This document shows positions 27,723 to 36,948 of a DNA stretch of 64,000 nucleotides, piece by piece (positions within the stretch are counted from its first letter, which is position 1; every line of letters begins with the position of its first letter). The DNA is taken from positions 186,001 to 250,000 of the forward strand of contig NZ_SACO01000002.1 of assembly GCF_004005905.1 (NCBI RefSeq), read 5' to 3'. Position numbers and translations under genes: made by a program. This stretch comes from Novosphingobium umbonatum (GTDB taxonomy: Bacteria > Pseudomonadota > Alphaproteobacteria > Sphingomonadales > Sphingomonadaceae). Below the pieces are notes generated by a model. That model was not told the origin of the DNA. It ran no database searches and saw nothing but the letters and a program-made list of their open reading frames with translations.

Positions 27723-27736
27723 GTCATTAAAATGAC
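27723..27736. promoter_or_regulatory. Palindrome GTCATT-AA-AATGAC next to a -35-like TTGACA
   Basis: Perfect 6-bp arms with a 2-nt spacer abut TTGACA at 27737. The position suits an operator for the receptor gene. The binding regulator is unknown; the LacI protein at 37635 or NagR are candidates. Confidence 0.45.
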
Positions 27737-27862
27737 TTGACAGATTTCTCCTTCCAACGGATTTCTGCCAACCGAACGAGGGGCGATATGGTACCAGCCG
27801 ACGACACCTCGCGTTTTGGACCTTTCGGTTCAGGGATCAACACCACTCTTGAGGGGGGTTTT

Positions 27863-30571
27863 ATGTCGACCTTGCGCAACACATTTGCGTTTCCGATTTC
27901 GCGCGGCGCCAAACTGGCCATGCTGACCACCTGCGCCGCCAGCGCGTTGATGGGCACCGCCCATGCCCAGACGCAGGCTCCGGCGGCCAGCAATGACACC
28001 GCTGGCGATATTGTCGTCACCGGCTTCCGCTCCAGCCTCAAGTCCGCGCTGGATGCCAAGCGCAAGGACCCGCGCATTTCCGACGGCATTTCCTCCGAAG
28101 ACATCGGCAAGTTCCCGTCCGAAAACATCACCGAATCGATCCAGCGCATCCCCGGCGTGCAGATGTCCAACATCAACGGTCGCGGTTCGACGATCAGCAT
28201 CCGTGGCCTTGGTCCGCAATATGCGATGACCACCATCAACGGCCAGACGATCAAGAGCGCCGACTTCACCGACGGTTTCCGCTTTGACATCATCCAGACC
28301 GAACTGGCCAGCGCCATTCAGGTCATCAAGTCGCCCACGGCGGACATGGATGCCGGCGGCCTGTCGGGCACTGTGAACATCGAAACCACCAAGCCGCTCG
28401 ATTACCACCACCGCCAGATCGTTCTGTCGGCCAAGGCGCAGAATTCCAACTATGCCGGTGGCAAGGTCACGCCAAAGCTGGGCCTGAGCTATGTCGACCA
28501 GCTGGCTGATGGCAAGCTGGGCGTTTACCTGAACCTTGGCTATCAAAAGCTGCAGGACCGCGCCGACTATGTCTGGATGGACCGCTGGACCACGCAGAGC
28601 ATCAATGGCGTTTCCACCCTGACCCCGCGCCGTCCGCGCTATCGCCGGATCGACCGCGAAACCGAACGCCTGATGGCCAGCGGCGGCATCCAGTGGAAGC
28701 CCACCGACAGCCTCGAAATCGGTCTGAACGCGATCTATGCCAAGGACAAGACCACCTATGACGTGAACCAGCAGGTGTTCCTGTTCAACACCGCGCGCAT
28801 CACGGTCAATTCCTCGGCCAATGGTGCGGCCACCAATGTGACCGCCACCAATTTCACCATGGAAAACAACCGCCAGCACGAAGACCGCAATCTGGCCACC
28901 CAGCTTTACACTTTGTCGGCCAAATGGCGCGGCGAGAATGGCTGGAGCGCGCGCGCCATTGCCAATTACTCGAAGGGCACCGCCTATCAGCGTGAAGCGG
29001 CGGCCATTCTGGGCGTGACCATTTCCAGCGCCACGCTGGACATGAGCAACCCCGATGCCATCACTTTCAACGTGGCACAGAACCTCAACTCCACGGCTCT
29101 GTACGCGCCCAGCACGTTGACGCGTAACGAATATCCCAATGGCGCCACCCGCAACATGCGCACCGATGAAAAGTCGCTGCAGGGTGATGTGTACAAGGAT
29201 ATCGACTTTGGTCCCTTCACCAAATTGTCGGCCGGTGCGAAATATCGCCATGAAACCTTCAACCGCCATGTGTCGCGTCATGACCTGATCGCGCTGGGTT
29301 CGGCCCAGCCTGCCGCTTCCAGCAGCATCTTCCCCGCCATGGCCACCACCAGCTATGCGGTGACCGGCTTCATGAACGGCATGTCGGGTATCCAGACCGC
29401 CTGGGTTGGCGCCGATCTGGCCGCCTATGACAAGGCATTGGCCGCAGCCGGTATCGTGGTGCCCGAAATCTTCGCGCCCGAAGCCTCCTATCACGTCGAC
29501 CGCTATATGGCCTCGGCCTATGGCATGGCCACGATCGATACCGAAGTCAGCGGCATGCCCCTGCGCGGCAATGTGGGCCTGCGTTACGAACATAGCTCGC
29601 AGACCGTGCGCGGCAATGTGACCGCCGCTCGCACCGACAGCTACACCGAAGTGCAGAACAAGATCGGCGATTATGCGCAAGGCCAGAAATATGGCAACTG
29701 GCTGCCCAGCATGAACCTGGTGCTGGAACCGGCCAAGGCGGTGCAGGTGCGTCTGGCCGCGGCCAAGGTGCTGGTGCGTCCGATCATGGATAGCAACACC
29801 TCGATGGCGCAGACTTCCTCCTCCTCGGTCAGCGGCGGTGTGCGCACCTATACCGTCGATCTGGGTCAGGGCGGCCTGAAGGCTTTGACCGCCAACCAAA
29901 TCGATCTGGGCGCCGAATGGTATTATGAACGCTCCAGCGCCATTGCCATCAACGGCTTCTACAAGTGGATCAAGAACGGCACCTATAGCTCGCTGGTCTG
30001 CCCCTCCTCGTTCAACGGCGTGGCGCTGAGCTACAATTCCTCGATCAACGAATGTGTCGGTTCCGATGGTGCCTATTATGACATCACCAAGACCAGCAAC
30101 GACCCCAGCACGATCAAGGTGAAGGGCTATGAAATCAGCCTCAACCACTCGTTCGACAAGATGCTGCCGGTCAAGGGCTTTGGCCTGATCGCCAACTATA
30201 CCCGCGTGATCCCGCAGAAGCTGGCCGTGGGCACGGGCTACACCATCCGCAACCTGTCGAAGGTGACGTGGAACGTGACGCCTTATTGGGAAAACAGCCT
30301 GTTCTCGTTCCGCGCCTCGGTCAACTATCGCAGCGCCTATGACCAGAACAGCGCGGACAGCTTCTTTGCCCGCGAAGGCCACACGGTAAAGGCCCGCACG
30401 CAGGTTGACCTGAGCGCTGGCTTCACCCCCAACGCCCATCTCAGCTTTACCGCTGGCATCATCAACCTGAACAACAGCCGCGAAAAGGCCACCTACACCG
30501 GCACCTCGGTATGGCAGGAAAGCAGCTATTACGGCCGCAGCTACTATGCCTCGGCTTCCTATAAGTTCTAA
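27863..30571 (+). CDS. TonB-dependent receptor, Caulobacter/Xanthomonas carbohydrate type (902 aa)
   Basis: The ATG at 27863 follows GAGGGG and opens a signal peptide ending near GTAHA. The plug region has GDIVVTGFRSSL, then DIGKFPSENITESIQRIPGVQ and ISIRGLGPQY, typical of the TIGR01782 (Xanth-Caul) receptor group used for glycan import. The barrel ends RSYYASASYKF with the C-terminal Phe expected of outer-membrane proteins. It is divergent from the nag operon and upstream of GH89, so it likely imports GlcNAc-containing oligosaccharides. A strong terminator follows, so glycosidase expression downstream may be lower or separately driven. Confidence 0.94.
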   Translation: MSTLRNTFAFPISRGAKLAMLTTCAASALMGTAHAQTQAPAASNDTAGDIVVTGFRSSLKSALDAKRKDPRISDGISSEDIGKFPSENITESIQRIPGVQMSNINGRGSTISIRGLGPQYAMTTINGQTIKSADFTDGFRFDIIQTELASAIQVIKSPTADMDAGGLSGTVNIETTKPLDYHHRQIVLSAKAQNSNYAGGKVTPKLGLSYVDQLADGKLGVYLNLGYQKLQDRADYVWMDRWTTQSINGVSTLTPRRPRYRRIDRETERLMASGGIQWKPTDSLEIGLNAIYAKDKTTYDVNQQVFLFNTARITVNSSANGAATNVTATNFTMENNRQHEDRNLATQLYTLSAKWRGENGWSARAIANYSKGTAYQREAAAILGVTISSATLDMSNPDAITFNVAQNLNSTALYAPSTLTRNEYPNGATRNMRTDEKSLQGDVYKDIDFGPFTKLSAGAKYRHETFNRHVSRHDLIALGSAQPAASSSIFPAMATTSYAVTGFMNGMSGIQTAWVGADLAAYDKALAAAGIVVPEIFAPEASYHVDRYMASAYGMATIDTEVSGMPLRGNVGLRYEHSSQTVRGNVTAARTDSYTEVQNKIGDYAQGQKYGNWLPSMNLVLEPAKAVQVRLAAAKVLVRPIMDSNTSMAQTSSSSVSGGVRTYTVDLGQGGLKALTANQIDLGAEWYYERSSAIAINGFYKWIKNGTYSSLVCPSSFNGVALSYNSSINECVGSDGAYYDITKTSNDPSTIKVKGYEISLNHSFDKMLPVKGFGLIANYTRVIPQKLAVGTGYTIRNLSKVTWNVTPYWENSLFSFRASVNYRSAYDQNSADSFFAREGHTVKARTQVDLSAGFTPNAHLSFTAGIINLNNSREKATYTGTSVWQESSYYGRSYYASASYKF

Positions 30572-30587
30572 TCCCCTACCCTGACTG

Positions 30588-30652
30588 TCCGGCAAGGGGC
30601 GGTGATGCACAGGTCTTTGGCCAGAGCATCACCCTCCCTTGCCGGATTTTTT
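30588..30652 (+). terminator. Two-stage hairpin terminator after the TonB receptor
   Basis: The outer stem CCGGCAAGGG/CCCTTGCCGG (30589-30598 with 30636-30645) and inner stem GGTGATGC/GCATCACC are followed by ATTTTTT. It lies 17 bp after the receptor stop and 48 bp before the GH89 start. Confidence 0.9.
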
Positions 30653-30700
30653 GTGCATCTTTCCTTTGCCCTGCCCGCCGATATGGAAGCATAAGACGCC

Positions 30701-32998
30701 ATGATCCGCTTGCCCGCTCCCTCGATGTTCCGTGCCAGCATGGCGGTTTTGCCCTTGCTGATCGCTGGCGCGGCGCAGGCCGCCGACACGCCGCAGGAGG
30801 CCGCTGCCCGCGCATCGCTGGCGCGTCTGGGGGTAAAGGCGCCCAAGGTGGAACTGGCGGTGCGGGCGGGCGACAAGCCCTCCTATCGCGTGCAGATCCG
30901 CCATGGCGCCCTTTCGGCCAGCGGCACCTCGCCCGTGGCGCTGGTGCATGGCGTGGCGCAGGCTTTGCAGGCCAAAGGAAAGCTGCATATCAGCTGGGAA
31001 GGCCGCCGCGCTGCGCCCCTCTCGGCTGCCGACAATTTCGACAGCGGGCAAGTCGCCTCGCCCTTCTCGCTGCGCGCCTATCTCAACACCTGCACCTATG
31101 GCTATACCACCCCGTGGTGGGACTGGGCCCGCTGGACGCAGGAGATCGACTGGATGGCCGCACGCGGGGTCGATACGCCGCTGGCGATGGAGGGGCAGGA
31201 ATATGTCTGGCGCGCCCTGTGGCGCGAACAGGGCATGGACGAGGCCGCCATCGGCCAAAGCCTGTCCGCCGCGCCTTTCCTGCCGTGGCAGCGCATGGGC
31301 AATCTGGCGGGCTATCGCGCCCCGCTCTCGGCAGGCTGGATTGAAAAGAAGCACCAGTTGCAGATCAAGATCCTTGGCCGGATGCGCGCGCTGGGGATGA
31401 AGCCCATCCTGCCCGCCTTTGCCGGCTATGTGCCCGAAGCTTTTGCCAAGGCCCATCCCAAGGCGAAAATCTACAAGATGCGCAGCTGGGAAGGCTTCCC
31501 CCCCACCTATTGGCTCGATCCTTCCGATCCCCTGTTCGGCCAATTGGCCAAGCGTTTCATCCAGATCTACACCGCCACCTATGGCGCGGGTGACTATTAT
31601 CTGGCCGATGCCTTCAACGAAATGGTGCCCCCCATTGCCGAGGATGGATCGGACGCGGCCAATGCCCAATATGGCGATGCGATAGCCAACACCGCCGCCG
31701 CAAACACGCAGGCTGAAAAGGTTGCCGCCCTGCCGCCTGCGGTGCGCGATGCGCGTCTGGCCGCCTATGGCGCGCGCCTGTTCCAGTCGATCACCGCCGC
31801 CGCGCCCAAAGCTACTTGGGTGATGCAGGGCTGGCTGTTCGGCGCGGACAAGGCGTTCTGGACGCCCGACGCCGTGCGCGCCTTCCTGCGCGATGTGCCG
31901 GATGACAAGATGCTGATCCTCGACATTGGCAATGACCGCTATCCGGGCATCTGGCAGCAGACGCAGGCCTTTTATGGCAAGCAATGGGTCTATGGCTATG
32001 TGCATAATTATGGCGGCAGCAACCCCGCCTATGGCGATCTGGGCTTTTACAAATCCGATATTTCGACGGCACTGAACCATCCGGCCAAGGGGCAGATGGC
32101 AGGCTTTGGCCTGTTCCCCGAAGGCTTGCATTCCAACAGCATCGTCTATGCCTATGCCTATGATCTGGCATGGGGGCCGCAACAAAGCCTGACCGACTGG
32201 CTCAAGAGCTACACCGCCGCCCGCTATGGCGCCACCTCGCCCGCGCTGGTGGCCGCATGGCAAAGCGCCATTACGGGCGCCTATCAAACCCGTTACTGGA
32301 CCCCGCGCTGGTGGGGACCGATGGCGGGCGCCTATCTCTTCTTCAAACGCCCGACCATCACCGGCGCGCAATATCCCGCCGCCCCCGGCGACCATGCCGC
32401 GCTGCGCAAAGGGATCGAGGCGATGCTGGCCGCCGCCCCTGCCAAGCCCAACCAGCTGTTCACCCGCGATCTGGTCGATCTGGCCCGCCATTATGCCAGC
32501 ATGATGCTGGACGAGCATTTGAAAGCCGCGCTGGCCGCCTATCAGGCGGGCGATCTGGCCAAGGGCGATGCAGAGCGGGCGCAGGTGGAAAGCCTTGCCC
32601 GCCGCATCGATGCTCTGGCTGCGGGCCAGCAGGAAACGCTGGCCAGTTGGGTCGATGACGCCCGCGCCTATGGCGACAGCCCGAAGGAAAAGGCCGATTA
32701 CGCCACGCAGGCCAAGGCGATTGTTACCATCTGGGGCGGCACGGGGCATTTGTCCGATTATGCCTCGCGCGCATGGTCGGGCCTTTATGCCGATTATTAC
32801 CTGCCCCGCTGGCAGATGCTGTTGGCCGACCAGCGCGCGGCCACACTTGCAGGGCGCAAGCTGGACGAGGCCGCCTCGATCGCCCGCATCCGCGCATGGG
32901 AAGAGCATTGGGTGGCCAATGGCAAGGCCTATCGCCATGCTCCCCCCGCCAACCCTTTGCGCGCTACGCAAACCCTGTTGAAAGCGACCCCGCTATGA
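30701..32998 (+). CDS. GH89 alpha-N-acetylglucosaminidase, NAGLU-like (765 aa)
   Basis: A signal peptide (to about residue 27, GAAQA) is followed by the NAGLU layout: an N-terminal domain, then NTCTYGYTTPWWDWARW (129-145) and the (beta/alpha)8 core. The likely acid/base is Glu307 in DAFNEM and the nucleophile Glu474 in LFPEG, matching the two GH89 glutamates. It releases terminal alpha-linked GlcNAc from glycans in the periplasm or at the surface. The stop overlaps the next gene's start (ATGA). Its GlcNAc product feeds the divergent nag PTS pathway. Confidence 0.92.
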   Translation: MIRLPAPSMFRASMAVLPLLIAGAAQAADTPQEAAARASLARLGVKAPKVELAVRAGDKPSYRVQIRHGALSASGTSPVALVHGVAQALQAKGKLHISWEGRRAAPLSAADNFDSGQVASPFSLRAYLNTCTYGYTTPWWDWARWTQEIDWMAARGVDTPLAMEGQEYVWRALWREQGMDEAAIGQSLSAAPFLPWQRMGNLAGYRAPLSAGWIEKKHQLQIKILGRMRALGMKPILPAFAGYVPEAFAKAHPKAKIYKMRSWEGFPPTYWLDPSDPLFGQLAKRFIQIYTATYGAGDYYLADAFNEMVPPIAEDGSDAANAQYGDAIANTAAANTQAEKVAALPPAVRDARLAAYGARLFQSITAAAPKATWVMQGWLFGADKAFWTPDAVRAFLRDVPDDKMLILDIGNDRYPGIWQQTQAFYGKQWVYGYVHNYGGSNPAYGDLGFYKSDISTALNHPAKGQMAGFGLFPEGLHSNSIVYAYAYDLAWGPQQSLTDWLKSYTAARYGATSPALVAAWQSAITGAYQTRYWTPRWWGPMAGAYLFFKRPTITGAQYPAAPGDHAALRKGIEAMLAAAPAKPNQLFTRDLVDLARHYASMMLDEHLKAALAAYQAGDLAKGDAERAQVESLARRIDALAAGQQETLASWVDDARAYGDSPKEKADYATQAKAIVTIWGGTGHLSDYASRAWSGLYADYYLPRWQMLLADQRAATLAGRKLDEAASIARIRAWEEHWVANGKAYRHAPPANPLRATQTLLKATPL

Positions 32999-34116
32999 GC
33001 GAGCCCAAACCCCAACGCTTCACCTCGCTGGATGTGTTTCGCGGGGCGACGATCTTTCTGATGATTGTGGTCAACACCGCAGGGCCGGGCGCGCCTGCCT
33101 ATGAACAATTGGTCCATGCCAGATGGATAGGCTTTACGCTGGCCGATCTGGTGTTCCCCACCTTTCTGTTCGCCATGGGCAATGCCATGAGCTTTGCCCT
33201 GCGCAAGCCCTTGCCCGCTGGCCCCTATCTGGCGCGGCTGTTGCGGCGCGGGGCGACCATCTTTGCGCTGGGCTTCCTGATGTATTGGTTCCCCTTTGTC
33301 CGCCATGGCGAGGCTGGCTGGGAGCTGATCCCCTTCGCGCTGACCCGCGTGCCCGGTGTGCTGCAAAGGCTGGCCTTGTGCTATGTGCTGGCGGGGGTGA
33401 TGGTGCGCTGGCTCAACTGGCGGGTGCTGCTGGGGGCCTGTGGGGGGCTGTTGCTGGCCTATTGGGCGATCCTGCTGCATTTCGGGCAGGCAGGCGATAT
33501 TTATGGCAAGATCGGCAATGCGGGCACGCGGTTTGATCTCTGGCTGCTGTCGCCGGGGCATTTGTACAAGAAAGACGGCGGCTTTGACCCCGAAGGCTTC
33601 CTTGGCACGCTGCCCGCCGTGGTCAATGTGCTGGCGGGCTATCTGGCCGGATTGCTGGTGCAGCGGGCCGGTGATTTACGCGACAATCTGCGCCTGATGC
33701 TGGTGGCGGGTCTGGCCTGTATTCTGGCCGCCCATGGCTGGGAACCCTATTTCCCCATCGCGAAAAAGCTGTGGACCGGCAGCTTTGTATTGCTCACCTG
33801 CGGGCTGGACCTGATGCTGCTGGCATGGGTGGTGTGGATGATCGAGCTGCGCCAGATGAACAAGGCCAGCCGCTTTTTCACCATTCTGGGCCGCAACCCG
33901 CTGGCGATCTATCTGTTCTCCGAATTGCTGGTGATCGTGCTCAACATGGTGCCCATGGGTGACCAGAGCGGCATTTATGACTGGCTGGGCATCCATCTGT
34001 TCCAGACCATCGCCCCCGGAGCCTTTGGCTCGCTGCTTTGCGCGCTGGCCTATACGCTGGTGTGCTGGGCCATGGGCTGGTGGATGGACAAGCGCGGGCT
34101 GATCCTGCGTGCCTGA
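32995..34116 (+). CDS. nagX: HGSNAT/NagX-like membrane acyltransferase-family protein (373 aa)
   Basis: The start overlaps the GH89 stop as ATGA. The N-terminus RFTSLDVFRGATIFLMIVVN is typical of the DUF5009/DUF1624 group that includes human heparan-alpha-glucosaminide N-acetyltransferase and bacterial NagX. About ten membrane helices follow, with GRNPLAIYLFSELL near the end. In lysosomes the homologue acetylates terminal alpha-GlcN so that NAGLU can remove it. Bacterial NagX is only predicted to help amino-sugar uptake. Coupling to GH89 fits an acetylation role here, but that is inference. Confidence 0.85.
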   Translation: MSEPKPQRFTSLDVFRGATIFLMIVVNTAGPGAPAYEQLVHARWIGFTLADLVFPTFLFAMGNAMSFALRKPLPAGPYLARLLRRGATIFALGFLMYWFPFVRHGEAGWELIPFALTRVPGVLQRLALCYVLAGVMVRWLNWRVLLGACGGLLLAYWAILLHFGQAGDIYGKIGNAGTRFDLWLLSPGHLYKKDGGFDPEGFLGTLPAVVNVLAGYLAGLLVQRAGDLRDNLRLMLVAGLACILAAHGWEPYFPIAKKLWTGSFVLLTCGLDLMLLAWVVWMIELRQMNKASRFFTILGRNPLAIYLFSELLVIVLNMVPMGDQSGIYDWLGIHLFQTIAPGAFGSLLCALAYTLVCWAMGWWMDKRGLILRA

Positions 34117-34149
34117 ACCACAAGGATAACCGCCAGAAGCGGGAGAGAG

Positions 34150-36663
34150 ATGAGTATGACACGCCTGACACTGCGCCACGCGCTAACCACCACCCTTGCC
34201 CCCATTCTGGCCCTAAGCGCTGGCCAAGCCGCCGCCGAGGACGCCCTGCTGCGTTTCGCGCCGGTGAAAGGCGCAATCGCGCTGGTGGCCAAGGATCAGG
34301 CCGCCCCCATCCTCGTCGCTCCGCAGGATGCAACCAGCGTGCGCCACGCAGCGCAGGATCTGGCCCGCGATCTGGAACAGGTTTCGGGCCATGCCTCCCG
34401 CCTGATTGCCGCGCCCGAAGGCAAGATGCCCGCCGCCATCATCATCGGCACTTTGGGCCAAAGTCCTTTGATTGACGCCATGGTGCGCGCGGACAAAATC
34501 AACCCCGCCCGCCTGACCGGCCAATGGGAAAGCTTCCTGATCCTGACCATCGAGAAACCACTGGCCGGCGTGGACCGCGCCTTGGTGGTGGTGGGCAGCG
34601 ACCGGCGCGGCACCGCCTATGGCGCTTATGAAGTCTCGCGCGCCATGGGGGTCAGCCCGTGGAGCTGGTGGGCCGATCTGGCCCCGCGCCATCAGGACGC
34701 GATTTATGCGCCCAAGGGTCTGCACCATTTCGGCCCGCCATCGGTGCGCTATCGCGGCATTTTCGTGAATGACGAGGATTGGGGCCTGTTCCCATGGGCC
34801 GCACAAACCTTTGACCCAACCCGCAAGGATATTGGCCCCAAGACCTATCAGCGCATTTTCGAACTGCTGCTGCGCCTGAAAGCCAACACTTTGTGGCCCG
34901 CCATGCACAAGACCACGGCGGCCTTCAATTCCGATCCGGCCAATGCCAAACTGGCCGATGATTATGGCATCATCATGGGGTCATCCCATTCCGAAGTGAT
35001 GCTGCGCAACAATGTGGGCGAATGGAAAGACGCGCCCGAAGCCTTCAATTACGCCAGCAATCCCGACAAGATCCGCCTCTATTGGGACGAGCGGGTGCGC
35101 AAGAATGCCGCCTATGAGAATATCTGGACCATCGGCATGCGCGGCCTGCATGACACCGGCATGGTGGGCACCAATTCCATGGCCGAAAAAGTCGCCCTGC
35201 TGGACAAGATCATCAAGGATCAGCGCGATCTGCTCGATGCCCATGTGGCCGGTGGCGCGGCCAAGGCGGGGCAGATATTCGTGCCCTATAAGGAGGTGCT
35301 GGACATTTATCGCGCGGGGCTGAAGGTGCCCGATAATGTCTCCATCGTCTGGCCCGACGATAATTTCGGCTATATCCGCCAATTCCCCAGCAAGGCGGAA
35401 AGCCGGCGCAGCGGCGGGGCGGGCGTCTATTATCACCTGTCCTATCTGGGCTATCCTTTGGCCTATCTCTGGCTCTCCACCACCCCGCCTGCCTTGGTGC
35501 AGGAGGAGATGCTGCGCGCCTATGACCAGGGCTCGCGCAACATCTGGATCGTCAATGTGGGCGATATCAAGCCTGCCGAGATCGGCACCAGCCATTTCCT
35601 AGACATGGCATGGGACGCGGAAAAGGCGCGCACGGCCAGCCAGCAGGACTATCTGCGCCAATGGCTGGGCGAGGCTTTCGGCGGCGAACTGGGCGCCAAG
35701 GCGACCGGCCTGATGGATGACTATTTCCGCCTCAATTTTGAACGCCGCCCCGAACATCTCGAATGGCCCGCCAAGGCGGAAGACCGCCACCTCTCCGGCT
35801 TTACCGTCGAGCAGGCCCATTACCGCCTACGCCGCTGGCGCGCTTTGGCCGCACAGGCGCAGGCCTTGGCCGCGCAAGTGCCCGCCGACCGGCAGGACGC
35901 ATGGTTTGAACTGGTGGAATTCCCCATCCGCGCGGCAGCCGCAGCCAATATCCGCTTTTTCGCCGCCGAATATTATGACGAAATGATCGAAGTGGTGCCC
36001 GCCGAGGCTTATTCCGCCGGTGGCGCGATTGCATGGGCCGAAGGTGAAATCGCCGCGATCACCGACCGCTACAACAACGCCATCGCGGGCGGCAAATGGC
36101 GCAATATCATGCCCGCCGAAGCCGCCGACACCCAATGGCGCATCTATCGCCCGCGCCCGATTGTTACCCCCGCCCCTGCCCTGCGCAGCGCGCCCGACCG
36201 CTTCTTCGCCCGCGTGGATGCCACGCCCGAACCGCAAATGCCCATTCTGGAGGCCGAAAACGCCCCCCTGCCCCAAGGCTGGCGCAAGATTGATGGCTTG
36301 GGCCGTGGCGGCGCGGTGGTGATGGCCGGTGCCAAGGCCGCGCCATGGACCGCCAGTTTCACGCTAACCAAACCGCAACAGGGCGTGACCATCGGCCTGC
36401 TGCCCATGTTCCCCGATGGCGAGGAGCGGGAATTAAAGGTAGAGGTCAGCATCGATGGCGGCGCGCCGGTCACGGTCTCCGCCCCGCGTGTGGTGGGCAG
36501 TGCGGGCTGGGTAACCGGCGTGCTGGACAATCTGCTCAAACTGCCGGTGGCCATGCCTATCGCCGCCGGAACCCATCGCATCACCATCACCCCCCGCAGC
36601 AGCGGCATCGCGCTGGATCAGGTGGTGCTGGAGAACCGCACCGAGGAAAAGGTGGCGCATTGA
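34150..36663 (+). CDS. GH115 alpha-glucuronidase family protein (837 aa)
   Basis: Signal peptide to about residue 29, then a GH115 core: RGTAYGAYEVSRAMGVSPW, RGIFVNDEDWGL, a long helical-barrel region with LRLKANTLWPAMH, WPDDNFGYIRQFP and the hallmark RRSGGAGVYYHLSYLG. A C-terminal beta-sandwich-like domain (from about 690) resembles the GH115 accessory domain. Characterised members remove alpha-1,2-linked (4-O-methyl)glucuronate from xylan. The length is slightly short for the family. It lies 33 bp after nagX, so the operon target seems to carry both alpha-GlcNAc and uronic acid. Confidence 0.9.
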   Translation: MSMTRLTLRHALTTTLAPILALSAGQAAAEDALLRFAPVKGAIALVAKDQAAPILVAPQDATSVRHAAQDLARDLEQVSGHASRLIAAPEGKMPAAIIIGTLGQSPLIDAMVRADKINPARLTGQWESFLILTIEKPLAGVDRALVVVGSDRRGTAYGAYEVSRAMGVSPWSWWADLAPRHQDAIYAPKGLHHFGPPSVRYRGIFVNDEDWGLFPWAAQTFDPTRKDIGPKTYQRIFELLLRLKANTLWPAMHKTTAAFNSDPANAKLADDYGIIMGSSHSEVMLRNNVGEWKDAPEAFNYASNPDKIRLYWDERVRKNAAYENIWTIGMRGLHDTGMVGTNSMAEKVALLDKIIKDQRDLLDAHVAGGAAKAGQIFVPYKEVLDIYRAGLKVPDNVSIVWPDDNFGYIRQFPSKAESRRSGGAGVYYHLSYLGYPLAYLWLSTTPPALVQEEMLRAYDQGSRNIWIVNVGDIKPAEIGTSHFLDMAWDAEKARTASQQDYLRQWLGEAFGGELGAKATGLMDDYFRLNFERRPEHLEWPAKAEDRHLSGFTVEQAHYRLRRWRALAAQAQALAAQVPADRQDAWFELVEFPIRAAAAANIRFFAAEYYDEMIEVVPAEAYSAGGAIAWAEGEIAAITDRYNNAIAGGKWRNIMPAEAADTQWRIYRPRPIVTPAPALRSAPDRFFARVDATPEPQMPILEAENAPLPQGWRKIDGLGRGGAVVMAGAKAAPWTASFTLTKPQQGVTIGLLPMFPDGEERELKVEVSIDGGAPVTVSAPRVVGSAGWVTGVLDNLLKLPVAMPIAAGTHRITITPRSSGIALDQVVLENRTEEKVAH

Positions 36664-36685
36664 TCCTACGCCACCTGTTACCGCG

Positions 36686-36943
36686 TTACCCTTGGGCCTG
36701 ATCCATCAGGTCCATAAAGTCGCGCGCCGCATTGCGGTCTTCCTCATCGTCAAAGGCCACGTCCAGATCGGGCGCGGATTGCAACAGATAGAGCAAGGAC
36801 CATAGCGCAAAGCGGCGCCCGCGATCTTCCTCCAGCCCCAGTTCCACCTGCATCCGCTCGATGCCGCTGACCATGGCATCGGGGCTGATCGCGCCCAGAT
36901 CCTCGGTGCCGAAAAAGCGGCGGAGTTGATCGTCCAGATCCAT
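36686..36943 (-). CDS. Small acidic conserved hypothetical protein (85 aa)
   Basis: No family is recognised. It is acidic and mostly helical, beginning MDLDDQLRRFFG, with FALWSLLYLLQ in the middle and a DDEEDRNAARDFMDLMD tail. It follows the FKBP gene by five bases, so it is co-transcribed with it. It faces the GH115 gene tail to tail and is not part of the glycan operon. Confidence 0.75.
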   Translation of the reverse strand: MDLDDQLRRFFGTEDLGAISPDAMVSGIERMQVELGLEEDRGRRFALWSLLYLLQSAPDLDVAFDDEEDRNAARDFMDLMDQAQG

Positions 36944-36948
36944 CGCGC

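Larger units (their letters stand above)
27411..27862. promoter_or_regulatory. Divergent control region of the nag operon and the glycan TonB receptor
   Basis: This 452-bp AT-richer stretch has no supported gene. It holds a candidate GntR operator at 27489-27506, an AATACCA half-site at 27702-27708 and a palindrome at 27723-27736. A TTGACA hexamer at 27737-27742 follows the palindrome directly and could be a -35 box for the plus-strand receptor. No good -10 box follows it at 17 bp. Confidence 0.6.

Noticed and set aside
27723-27736. GTCATT-AA-AATGAC as a LacI-type NagR box
   Set aside because: The box as I recall it has the half-sites in the opposite order (AATGACA first, TGTCATT second), and the nag regulator here is GntR-type; kept only as a generic palindrome.
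27830-30610. 926-aa minus-strand frame opposite the TonB receptor
   Set aside because: The receptor has a signal peptide, plug and C-terminal Phe; the opposite frame has only Gly/Ala/His-rich shadow sequence.
30629-32971. 780-aa minus-strand frame opposite GH89
   Set aside because: Antisense to a gene with complete GH89 motifs; no start signal or domain.
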